This document shows positions 46,631 to 54,396 of a stretch of DNA of 64,000 nt, one piece after another (position 1 is the stretch's first letter; every line of letters begins with the position of its first letter). Under the pieces are notes generated by a model that was given only the letters and a program-made list of their open reading frames with translations, made no database searches and was not told the origin of the DNA. Source of the DNA: Asticcacaulis currens (GTDB lineage: Bacteria; Pseudomonadota; Alphaproteobacteria; Caulobacterales; Caulobacteraceae). The stretch spans positions 434,001 through 498,000 of the forward strand of contig NZ_JAQQKW010000001.1 of NCBI RefSeq assembly GCF_028550395.1. The letters are read 5' to 3'. Made by a program: the position numbers and the translations under genes.

Positions 46631-47208
46631 ATGGACTATTTCTGCGGACTGGACGTATCCATCGACACCACAGCGGTCTGCGTCGTCGACGACAAAGGCA
46701 CCGTGGTGCTGCAAACCTCGGTGGCGACCGACCCCGATACCTTGTGGCGAACGCTCAAACCCTACCTGCCCAAACTCAAGCGGGTCGGTCACGAAGCCGG
46801 GGCCTTGTCGCCGTGGCTGCAGCCCGAACTGGTGGCGCGCGGTCTTCCCGCCATCTGTCTGGAAACCCATCATGTGCGGTCCGCCCTGAGGGCTCAGCGT
46901 AACAAAACCGACGCCACGGACGCGCTGGGACTGGCCCATATCGTGCGCACCGGCTGGTTCAAAACCGCCTATATCAAGAGCGAGGCCGTTTACCGGGTAC
47001 GTCTCCTTCTGATCCAGCGTCGTAACCTCAAGCGTAAGTTTCTCGACCTTGAAAACACCATCCGTCATTCGCTCAAGGCCTTCGGTATCCGTCTGGGAGA
47101 TACCAGCCGGGGCCGCTTCGATGCTGCCGTACGCGAAGCCGTTAAGGCCGACGAAATGACGTCCGAACTCATGGATTCCATGCTGACGGCGCGCGCGGCA
47201 CTCTGGAA
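46631..47208 (+). pseudogene. IS110-family transposase, truncated
   Basis: The first 192 codons match the DEDD RuvC-like domain of IS110 recombinases: GLDVSIDTTAVCVVDDKG (first Asp), VGHEAGALSPWL (Glu), and RNKTDATDALGLAHIVRTGW (the Asp pair). aaaggagg precedes ATG 46631. The family is normally 320-400 residues with a C-terminal serine-containing transposase domain, which is absent: at 47209 the sequence passes into the 147-bp repeat. The frame then runs on through the repeat and a recombinase tail to 47536, giving a chimeric 301-codon frame. It is inactive by itself. Confidence 0.85.
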
Positions 47209-47355
47209 TGTCAAATCGCATTCAAAACACACCCCTTTTCGCGTCCAACATAGTCTTCTAAGACACAGACTTTACAACGGGATTGCATTGCTTAAGGGGG
47301 CGAGTTGGACGCGAAAATCGACCTTTAGAGGGCCAGAATTGCGCACGAATTTACA
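47209..47355. repeat. 147-bp direct repeat, copy 1 (MITE-like)
   Basis: This copy matches the one at 48513-48659 over all 147 bases with four differences. It begins TGTCAAATCG and ends CGAATTTACA, imperfect terminal inverted repeats (8 of 10). Inside it, ttttcgcgtccaac (47236-47249) and gttggacgcgaaaa (47304-47317) form a perfect 14-bp inverted repeat. It truncates the IS110 gene on its left and a recombinase gene on its right; no target duplication flanks it. Confidence 0.85.
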
Positions 47356-47536
47356 CCTCGAGAGCGCTCAGGTCTATACGCGCGTCTCCGTCGCCCAGCT
47401 TCAGGCGATCCATGCCCGCACGCCTCCGGGAGCCACAAGCCTGCGCACACCGGGTGACGGCCTGCCGCCGCCCGACTTGCAGGGCCTCGACCTGATCCTG
47501 TCGGACGACGATGACGACGACCGGGACGGCGTTTGA
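47356..47536 (+). pseudogene. C-terminal tail of a tyrosine recombinase
   Basis: The 60 codons LESAQVYTRVSVAQLQAIHA followed by RTPPGA match the very end of XerC/D-like integrases, where the Tyr of VYTRVS is the DNA-cleaving nucleophile. The Arg-His-x-x-Arg catalytic part is missing, cut off by the repeat. The tail ends in eight Asp/Arg residues. It is a remnant, not a functional enzyme. Confidence 0.7.
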
Positions 47537-47566
47537 AAACTCACACTAGGTGTGATAGAAGGTTAC

Positions 47567-47971
47567 ATGACATCCCAGCCTCCCTCCGCGCGCATCTACA
47601 AGAATGCCTGGTTCGCGAAGTTTGCGCGGAAAGAGAAAATCGAGGACACGACGCTTGTTGAGGCGATCCGAAATGCCGAAACAGGTCTGATCGACGCTGA
47701 CCTTGGCGGCGGGGTGATCAAGCAGCGCGTGGCACGGCCTGGTGCCGGGAAATCCGGTGGCTTCCGAACCATCATCCTGTTTAAGGCGCAGGATCGAGCC
47801 GTGTTCGTTTATGGCTTCGCCAAGAACGACAAGGCCAATCTTGGGCCGGAGGAACTGAAGGAATATCGTCTGGCCGCCGGGTTTGTGCTGGGCCTGACCG
47901 AGGCACAGATAGCCGTCCAGGTGGAGACAGGCAAATGGGTAGAGGTGACGAGCGATGACGAAGACCTATAA
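47567..47971 (+). CDS. RelE/HigB-type toxin of a type II toxin-antitoxin pair
   Basis: The 134-residue protein starts at MTSQPPSARI (ATG 47567, agaagg upstream). KNAWFAKFARKEKIEDTTL, LIDADLGGGVIKQRVARPG, SGGFRTIILFKAQDRAVFVY and GFAKNDKANLGPEEL fit the DUF1044/PF06296 branch of RelE-like toxins. These are ribosome-dependent mRNA interferases; catalytic residues in this branch are not well defined. It is followed by its antitoxin with a 17-base overlap (toxin first, HigBA order). It sits between the two 147-bp repeats. Confidence 0.88.
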   Translation: MTSQPPSARIYKNAWFAKFARKEKIEDTTLVEAIRNAETGLIDADLGGGVIKQRVARPGAGKSGGFRTIILFKAQDRAVFVYGFAKNDKANLGPEELKEYRLAAGFVLGLTEAQIAVQVETGKWVEVTSDDEDL

Positions 47972-48272
47972 GAGCGAAGCCTTTGCGGCCCTGCACGAGA
48001 TGATGGAAGGGCTGCATGATGAGGGTGCAATCGACAAGCGGACAATGCGTCACTTCGATGAGGCCTGCCTGGCACCGGCACCCATGCTGAGCCCGGAGGA
48101 CATCCGCGCCATCCGCGAGCATGAGCACGTCTCACAGGGTGTGTTTGCTCGGTATCTGAACGTGTCGGCGAACCTGGTATCGGACTGGGAGCGCGGCCAG
48201 AAGCGTCCTGGCGGTCCCGCACTGCGGCTTCTGTCCGTCGTCCGTAAGAACGGCCTCAGCGCCATCGCCTGA
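47955..48272 (+). CDS. HigA-like XRE-family antitoxin
   Basis: The 105-residue partner has an N-terminal helical toxin-binding part and a helix-turn-helix, DIRAIREHEHVSQGVFARYL followed by NVSANLVSDWERGQKRPGG, close to the consensus of antitoxins paired with DUF1044 toxins. It should neutralise the toxin and repress the operon. ATG 47955 lies inside the toxin gene. Confidence 0.9.
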   Translation: MTKTYKSEAFAALHEMMEGLHDEGAIDKRTMRHFDEACLAPAPMLSPEDIRAIREHEHVSQGVFARYLNVSANLVSDWERGQKRPGGPALRLLSVVRKNGLSAIA

Positions 48273-48512
48273 TATCCGCCCTATCTTCCTCTCAGCCAGC
48301 CTGAATCCGGTCTTCCCACGTCCGCCGGTGTGTGCCATCGTGCGTCTGAAGGTCTTTGAAATCTGAAGAAAACCGCCTCAAGGCGATTTTTGGCCAGCGC
48401 GTGTATCGCGACGGCGAAAATGCGCCGTAAGCCACGGAAGCAACGCGGGAAATCCATCCCGATACGATCTGCCGCGTCAGAGGTGACAGTTTTTACAAAC
48501 TGACCCCATCGG
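48273..48512. other. Gene-free remnant DNA with an Rhs scrap
   Basis: No gene is supported. The last part, tttttacaaactgaccccat (48490-48509) plus cgg, encodes FLQTDPIG in one frame, the same Rhs motif as at 45545-45571, with about 20 of 22 identical bases. An in-frame TGA precedes it and the 147-bp repeat starts one base after the motif. Confidence 0.5.
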
Positions 48513-48659
48513 TGTCAAATCGCATTCAAAACACACCCCTTTTCGCGTCCAACATAGTCTTCTAAGACGCAGACTTTACAACGGGATTGCATTGCGTGAG
48601 GGGGCGAGTTGGACGCGAAAATCAACCTTTAGAGGGCCAGAATTGCGCACGAATTTACA
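48513..48659. repeat. 147-bp direct repeat, copy 2 (MITE-like)
   Basis: Second copy in the same orientation as 47209-47355, with four substitutions. The 14-bp inverted repeat is intact. Bases 48660-48780 that follow hold only the upstream region of the EF-hand gene. Confidence 0.85.
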
Positions 48660-48780
48660 AGTGAAGCTTCACTTTCTCTTTTGAGGGGCAGCTCCGGCGT
48701 CCTCATGCCGTATTGCGGCCCCATTGAATAGGCAGCATAAATCCTCATATGTTCTCTGAGCGCCGTTCGGGAGACTCTTC

Positions 48781-49152
48781 ATGCGTGCGACCCTGATTTC
48801 ACTGGCTCTGTTGTCTGTGCCAGGCGCGGTGGTGGCGCAGGACGTCATCGACCCTAAGCAAAAGCCCAACTTTACCGAGCGCACGGACAAGATGACGCCT
48901 GCGCAGCGTGAAGCGGAAATTAAACGAATTTTTTCCGAATTTGACCGTAACCGCGACGGCTTTATCACCGAAGAAGAGGCCCCGCGCCTGCCACATACGG
49001 GCAATGACCCAGAGGCGATAAAGGCCGATGCTAAGTTCTTCATCTCGCTCTATGACGACAATGAAGACCATAAGGTGTCGCTTGACGAGTACCGTGCGAA
49101 GGCGGCTCTGGCTCTGATCGGGCGGGAAAAAACGACGCAGGCCTCCAAATAA
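48781..49152 (+). CDS. Exported EF-hand calcium-binding protein
   Basis: The 123-residue protein has a signal peptide MRATLISLALLSVPGAVVAQ and two EF-hand loops: DRNRDGFITEEE (canonical, residues near 56-67) and DDNEDHKVSLDE (second loop, ligands conserved). It would bind calcium in the periplasm. Partners unknown. It is the first gene right of the accessory island and is followed by ubiE 48 bases on. Confidence 0.85.
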   Translation: MRATLISLALLSVPGAVVAQDVIDPKQKPNFTERTDKMTPAQREAEIKRIFSEFDRNRDGFITEEEAPRLPHTGNDPEAIKADAKFFISLYDDNEDHKVSLDEYRAKAALALIGREKTTQASK

Positions 49153-49200
49153 GGACTTTCCTTATCGCCAAAGCCGTGCGGCTGGTCTAAAAACCGTGGC

Positions 49201-49980
49201 ATGAGCGAACAGACGGCCCCTTCCGAAACCCCTAAAATGTCCACCTTCGGCTTCCGCGACGTAGAGGCGAGGGAAAAGGTCAATCTTGTCCACGGCGTTT
49301 TCAAAAACGTCGCGGCTAAATATGATCTGATGAATGATGTTATGTCAGTGGGCGTCCATCATCTTTGGAAGGATGCGGCCTGCGCCAAACTAAACCCTCA
49401 GCCTGGCGAGGTCATCATCGACTGCGCGGGCGGAACGGGTGATATTGCGCGCCGTCTGTCAAAGCTGGCGCGTGCGGCCAAAGCCCGCAGAGGCGGAAAA
49501 GACGCCGAAATCCGCATCATTGACTATAATCAGGCCATGATTGAAGCCGGCATCCAAAAAGGATCTGAACCGGAAATCACGTGGTCGGTAGGTGATGCAA
49601 TGAACCTCGCGATCGCCGATAATAGCGTTGATGCCTACATCATCTCGTTCGGTATCCGTAACGTCGCTGATGTGCAGGTGGCGTTGAATGAGGCCAAACG
49701 GGTTCTGAAGCCTGGTGGGCGCTTCTTCTGTCTGGAGTTCTCGCACCCGACGACCGGTCTCGTTGAAAGCGGCTATGAGTTTTATGCCTTCAACGTCATT
49801 CCCTTTATGGGGCAGATGATCGCCAATGACCGCGATTCCTATCAATATCTGGTCGAGAGCATCAAGCGCTTCCCCGACCAGGAGACCTTCCGCGGCATGA
49901 TGGATAAGGCGGGTTTCCGGCGTACGGGCTATACCAATTTCACGGGCGGGGTGTGCGCCCTGCATTACGGCTGGGCGTAA
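49201..49980 (+). CDS. ubiE: Ubiquinone/menaquinone C-methyltransferase UbiE
   Basis: UbiE C-methylates the quinone ring with SAM. The 259-residue protein has motif [35 protein letters not shown] at the N-terminus, [19 protein letters not shown], and [15 protein letters not shown]. The start is ATG 49201; a Met 12 codons later is possible. ubiB begins 3 bases after the stop, so they form an operon. Confidence 0.96.
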   Translation: MSEQTAPSETPKMSTFGFRDVEAREKVNLVHGVFKNVAAKYDLMNDVMSVGVHHLWKDAACAKLNPQPGEVIIDCAGGTGDIARRLSKLARAAKARRGGKDAEIRIIDYNQAMIEAGIQKGSEPEITWSVGDAMNLAIADNSVDAYIISFGIRNVADVQVALNEAKRVLKPGGRFFCLEFSHPTTGLVESGYEFYAFNVIPFMGQMIANDRDSYQYLVESIKRFPDQETFRGMMDKAGFRRTGYTNFTGGVCALHYGWA

Positions 49981-49983
49981 GTT

Positions 49984-51510
49984 TTGGCGTCGGTGTTCGC
50001 TTCGTTTTTCCGCCTGATCAAGGCCGGGTTCGTCCTGATGCGCGAGGATGTCTTTATCCCGCGCGAACTCAGTTATCAGCTTAATCCGCCGTCGCGTTTC
50101 TTTTCCAATGCCTTGCGCTTTTTCTTTGCCCGCCGCGGGCCGCAAGACCGGGTGGGACTGCGCTATGCGCGTGCGTTCGAAAAGCTGGGCCCAGCCTTCA
50201 TCAAACTTGGCCAGGTCCTCTCAACGCGTGGCGACATCTTCGGCGATCAGTTTATACGCGACCTCAGCCACTTAAAAGATCAGTTACCGCCCTTTGATGC
50301 TGCAACCGCGCGGCGTTTGGTTGAAGAGGCTCTGGAAAAGCCGGTCGATGACATCTTCTTTGAATTTGGCGAAGTCATCGGTGCCGCTTCCATCGCGCAG
50401 GCGCACCGTGCCATCCTGAAAGACGGACGTCAGGTCGCCGTGAAAATACTGCGGCCCGGCATCGAACAGATTATTGCCGACGATATAGCGATGATGACGC
50501 TGGCGGCTAAGATCATCGCTTTCCTGTCGCCTGCCTCCCGGCGTTTAGAACCCGAAGCGTTTGTCGCGACAGTGGCGCAGTCACTCCTTTTGGAGCTCGA
50601 CCTGCGCCTTGAGGCGTCTGCTGCCGACGAGCTCGGCCAGATTATCAATGCAGAACCCTATATGTCCGCACCCAAAGTGGCATGGCACTATGTGGCTAAG
50701 CGCGTTCTGGTTATCGAATGGGCGAAAGGTATTCCTCTCAGCCGGCCTGAGGCGCTTACGCAGCCCGGACTGCAGCCTCAGGCCATGGCCGATAACCTTA
50801 TCCGCGCTTTCCTGTCTCAGGCCCTGAATCACGGCATGTTCCACGCCGACCTGCACGAGGGCAACCTGTTTGCGCAGGCGCCTGATAAGCTGACGGCGAT
50901 TGATTTCGGCATCGTCGGGCGGCTTAAGCCCAAAGAACGGCTATATCTCGCCGAAATGCTGTGGGGTTTCCTGCGTCGCAACTATAAGCGGGTGGCTGAG
51001 GTGCATTTCGAGGCCGGCTATGTGCCCCGGCACCATGACGTTCAAGCCTTTGCGCAGGCGCTTCGCGCGGTGGGTGAGCCTGTTTTGGGCAGGGCGGCGA
51101 CGGAGGTTTCGATGGGGCGTTTGCTGACGCAGCTTTTCGAGATCACCGCCCAGTTTGATATGCATCTACGGCCCGAACTCGTCCTTTTGCAGAAGACCAT
51201 GGTTAGCGTCGAGGGCGTTGCGCGTCGTATATATCCCGAACACGATATCTGGGAGGCGGCACGGCCGGTTGTGCGCGACTTTATTCAGTCCGAACTCTCG
51301 CCCGTGGCTGAAGCCCGCCGTCTGATCGACAAGCTGGTGCATAAGCTTAAGCTTGATGATGACGATGCCGAAGACCGTGAACGTGAGCGTCTGGCCCTAA
51401 TCTCGCTGAGGTCGGACCTTCGCCAGAGTCGAACCGTGACGACCCTTGCATTGATTGCTTCGGTACTCGCCTTAGGCGTCACTCTATGGATCGGCCTTTT
51501 TCATTTCTGA
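49984..51510 (+). CDS. ubiB: Ubiquinone biosynthesis accessory ATPase UbiB
   Basis: UbiB is an atypical protein-kinase-like ATPase that helps extract ubiquinone intermediates from the membrane. The 508-residue protein has the KxGQ motif AFIKLGQVLSTRGDIF, the Ala-rich loop IGAASIAQAHRA, VAVKILRPG, the catalytic-like HADLHEGNLF and AIDFGIVGRL, and two C-terminal membrane helices. It begins with TTG 49984, 3 bases after ubiE. Confidence 0.95.
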   Translation: MASVFASFFRLIKAGFVLMREDVFIPRELSYQLNPPSRFFSNALRFFFARRGPQDRVGLRYARAFEKLGPAFIKLGQVLSTRGDIFGDQFIRDLSHLKDQLPPFDAATARRLVEEALEKPVDDIFFEFGEVIGAASIAQAHRAILKDGRQVAVKILRPGIEQIIADDIAMMTLAAKIIAFLSPASRRLEPEAFVATVAQSLLLELDLRLEASAADELGQIINAEPYMSAPKVAWHYVAKRVLVIEWAKGIPLSRPEALTQPGLQPQAMADNLIRAFLSQALNHGMFHADLHEGNLFAQAPDKLTAIDFGIVGRLKPKERLYLAEMLWGFLRRNYKRVAEVHFEAGYVPRHHDVQAFAQALRAVGEPVLGRAATEVSMGRLLTQLFEITAQFDMHLRPELVLLQKTMVSVEGVARRIYPEHDIWEAARPVVRDFIQSELSPVAEARRLIDKLVHKLKLDDDDAEDRERERLALISLRSDLRQSRTVTTLALIASVLALGVTLWIGLFHF

Positions 51511-51682
51511 ACGCGGTACATGTGAGCCCTTTGCGCCGAAGGTTTAGAGGCGTCAGTCTCAGATCCGCGCTGGTCTTTAGGTTTAGGCTTCCGTTAACTA
51601 ACTTCCGCCACCTTTACATAACGGCAATCCTCTAAAGGTGATCCACCGCTCCCTGAGCGGCGTGTATCTGGGGCAGGAATTT

Positions 51683-53353
51683 ATGCGTACCATCCGCGCG
51701 CGCTTGCAAGGCGTGATTATCGTTTTGATTGTCGGCGCTCTGTTAAGCTGTGGCTTGGCGTTTCTGATTGCCGAAGCTGGTCGCAAAGGCCTTCAAACTG
51801 TTTACGCCGATCGGGTCATACCGTTAGAGCAGCTTAAGGGCATCAGCGACGATTATGCGGTTTCGATCGTCGATAATGCGCACAAGGTTCGCGCGGGCAC
51901 AGTGAGCTTTGAAGACGGCGTACGTCGCATGGACGAGGCCTTAAAGCATTCTGATGGGCTCTTTGATGCCTACATGCTGACCTATATGGATGACAACGAG
52001 AAGGCCCTTGCTCAGGCGGCCAAAGAGCAAAAGGATAAGGCAAAAGCCTCTATTGCTCAGCTGCGTGACATCATGGTTCGCAAAGATCAGATAGCTTTAG
52101 AAACCTATGTGTCTTCAGAGTTATATCCCTCGATTGACCCCGTAACCGCTGCCTTTGATGTTCTCGTTAAGCTGCAGGTGTCTGAAGCCAAGAAGTCATT
52201 TGATAAGGCATCCATTTCCCAGACCCGATTTTTGTGGGGTGTAGGCCTTGCCTTACTCATCAATGCGGTTTTAGGCATCATAGGTATCTGGATTGTGCGC
52301 CACCGGGTCATTCTGCCCATTAACAGGTTGACCGACGTCATGTCGCGACTGGCGAACGGTGAGTACCAGACCGAGGTCCCGGGTCGGGAGGCGCGTAATG
52401 AGATCGGCGAGATGGCGCGTGCGGTTGAGGTGTTCAAGGCGAACGGGCTTGAACGCCAGCGGCTTGAAGCGGCGGAGAAAGAAGAGCTGGCTCAGAGAGA
52501 AGCGCGCGCGCGGGTCATAGAGGGGCTCGTCCAGCGTTTTGACGCGCAAACCCGCGAAAGCATCCAGTTTGTCTCTGTGGCGGCGACAGAACTTGAAGCC
52601 TCGGCAGAAAGCCTCACCTCAGGGGCCGAGGAGACGACAAGACAGAGCACGACGGTTTCTTCCGCGTCGGAGGAGGCGTCGATGAATGTCCAAACCGTTG
52701 CCGCGGCGACGGAAGAAATGTCGGCAACGGTGCAAGAGATCGCGCGCCAGGTACAAGGTTCTGTCCACATTGCCCGCACGGCAATGGCCGAAGCCCGGCG
52801 CTCGTCAGAGGTCGTTCATAAACTTTCCGATGGCGCCGAGCGCATCGGAGGCTTTGTGAACTTGATTACGCAGGTCGCGTCGCAGACCAACCTACTCGCC
52901 CTGAACGCCACCATTGAGGCCGCCCGGGCAGGCGAGGCGGGTAAGGGCTTCGCTGTAGTGGCCAGTGAAGTCAAAACCCTGGCTCAACAGACTTCAAAAG
53001 CCTCGGCCGATATTGAGGCTCAGGTGCTTGAAATTCGCACCGTTGTCGCTGAAGCGGTCGAGGCCATCGATCAGATTCAGGCCACGATTGATCAGATGTC
53101 GGAGGTCTCAACGGCTATTTCTGCGGCCGTCGACGAGCAATATGTCACGACGCAGGAGATTGCGAGAAACGTCCAGGAAGCCTCTCAAAGCACAGTGGCG
53201 GTTGCCCAGAACATGTCAGGCATTTCCCGGGCCACGGAAGAGACGACGGTGGCGGCCACGCAAGTTTTGAGCGCTTCGGGTGAATTGTCACGCCAGGCCG
53301 ACACATTGCGCAAGGATGTTCACGAGTTCATTTCCGGCGTCCGCGCCGCTTAA
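51683..53353 (+). CDS. Methyl-accepting chemotaxis protein
   Basis: The 556-residue chemoreceptor starts at ATG 51683 (ggggcagga upstream). It has a first helix ([19 protein letters not shown]), a four-helix periplasmic sensor of about 160 residues, a second helix ([15 protein letters not shown]), a HAMP domain ([20 protein letters not shown]) and a signalling domain with the hairpin tip [22 protein letters not shown]-type sequence ([20 protein letters not shown]), [19 protein letters not shown]. No CheB/R pentapeptide is seen at the C-terminus. The ligand is unknown. It lies between ubiB and coaBC. Confidence 0.94.
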   Translation: MRTIRARLQGVIIVLIVGALLSCGLAFLIAEAGRKGLQTVYADRVIPLEQLKGISDDYAVSIVDNAHKVRAGTVSFEDGVRRMDEALKHSDGLFDAYMLTYMDDNEKALAQAAKEQKDKAKASIAQLRDIMVRKDQIALETYVSSELYPSIDPVTAAFDVLVKLQVSEAKKSFDKASISQTRFLWGVGLALLINAVLGIIGIWIVRHRVILPINRLTDVMSRLANGEYQTEVPGREARNEIGEMARAVEVFKANGLERQRLEAAEKEELAQREARARVIEGLVQRFDAQTRESIQFVSVAATELEASAESLTSGAEETTRQSTTVSSASEEASMNVQTVAAATEEMSATVQEIARQVQGSVHIARTAMAEARRSSEVVHKLSDGAERIGGFVNLITQVASQTNLLALNATIEAARAGEAGKGFAVVASEVKTLAQQTSKASADIEAQVLEIRTVVAEAVEAIDQIQATIDQMSEVSTAISAAVDEQYVTTQEIARNVQEASQSTVAVAQNMSGISRATEETTVAATQVLSASGELSRQADTLRKDVHEFISGVRAA

Positions 53354-53418
53354 AGCGTCGGACAATCCTTAAGGATTGGGAAAAGCTTTGCGCGCAGCAT
53401 GGCGGCTAGAGGTGCCCA

Positions 53419-54396
53419 ATGATCACCATTTTCCATCGCATCGGCGAGCGTATCGCTGAAGCCCAGCAAAAGGCGGATCAGAATGTTCCTGACGAGCCGG
53501 TCTGGATAGACCTTCTCAATCCTACTGAGGAGGAACTGCGTCATCTGCCGCAAAACCTCAATATCGCCCTGCCTACGCGTGAAGAAACCTGGCGTAACCA
53601 TGCGCTCAACCGTATGTATACGCGCGACGGGACGACCTACATGACGGCGTCGGTTTTAAGTGATGATCGTGAAGCGCGTGCGTGCGGAACGGTGACCTTT
53701 ATACTCACTCCGGATTTTCTGATTACGTTGCGCGATATCGATCCGCCGCCCTTTTTGACCCTGCAGGAGCATCTGCTTCTGACACCCAAAGCCTTCCCTA
53801 ACAGCATAGACGTCCTGACAGGACTTTTAGAGGCCATTGTCCTGCGTACCCTGTCGCATTCGGACGAGGTGATTACGGGGCTGGAGGCCTTGTCGCGACG
53901 CATTTTTTCAGATCGGGGGTTCGAAGGTGAGACGGGAACGCCCTCAGATATCATGCACGGCGTGCTGAAGTCGCTGGGGGTGCTGGCAGACCTCAATTCG
54001 CGCATCCATGAAAGCATATCGAGTCTTCAACGCGTGGTGGGCTTTGTGCGTAATGGCACACAGGCCGCACAGGAGCGTCACAGCCGCGCCCTTGCGACAC
54101 TGCTGAAGGACACGCAGTCGATCGCCGAACAGACAGCCTTTTTATCGAATAAGATCAGCTTTCAGCTCGACGCGGCTTTGGGGATGATCAATGTCGAGCA
54201 AAACCAGATCGGTAAGATATTCTCGACCACCGCGGTTTTCTTCCTGCCGCCAGCACTGGTCGCAGGTATCTATGGCATGAATTTCGACCATATGCCGGAA
54301 CTGCACTGGGCGTTTGGTTATCCTTTGGCGGTGGGCCTGATGGTCATTGCCGTGCTGGTGCCCTATTGGGTCTTTAAGCGGCGGGGCTGGCTTTGA
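53419..54396 (+). CDS. corA: CorA magnesium/cobalt transporter
   Basis: The 325-residue protein has the cytosolic alpha/beta funnel, a long helix with FLSNKISFQLDAALGMINVE and two C-terminal membrane helices bracketing the pore motif YGMNFDHMPEL. The GMN signature is intact, so it should conduct Mg2+ (or Co2+/Ni2+). Its 3' end overlaps the convergent GGDEF-EAL gene by 23 bases. Confidence 0.96.
   Translation: MITIFHRIGERIAEAQQKADQNVPDEPVWIDLLNPTEEELRHLPQNLNIALPTREETWRNHALNRMYTRDGTTYMTASVLSDDREARACGTVTFILTPDFLITLRDIDPPPFLTLQEHLLLTPKAFPNSIDVLTGLLEAIVLRTLSHSDEVITGLEALSRRIFSDRGFEGETGTPSDIMHGVLKSLGVLADLNSRIHESISSLQRVVGFVRNGTQAAQERHSRALATLLKDTQSIAEQTAFLSNKISFQLDAALGMINVEQNQIGKIFSTTAVFFLPPALVAGIYGMNFDHMPELHWAFGYPLAVGLMVIAVLVPYWVFKRRGWL

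Noticed and set aside
48273-48480. Possible small gene after the antitoxin
   Set aside because: No frame has a start, ribosome site and credible composition together.
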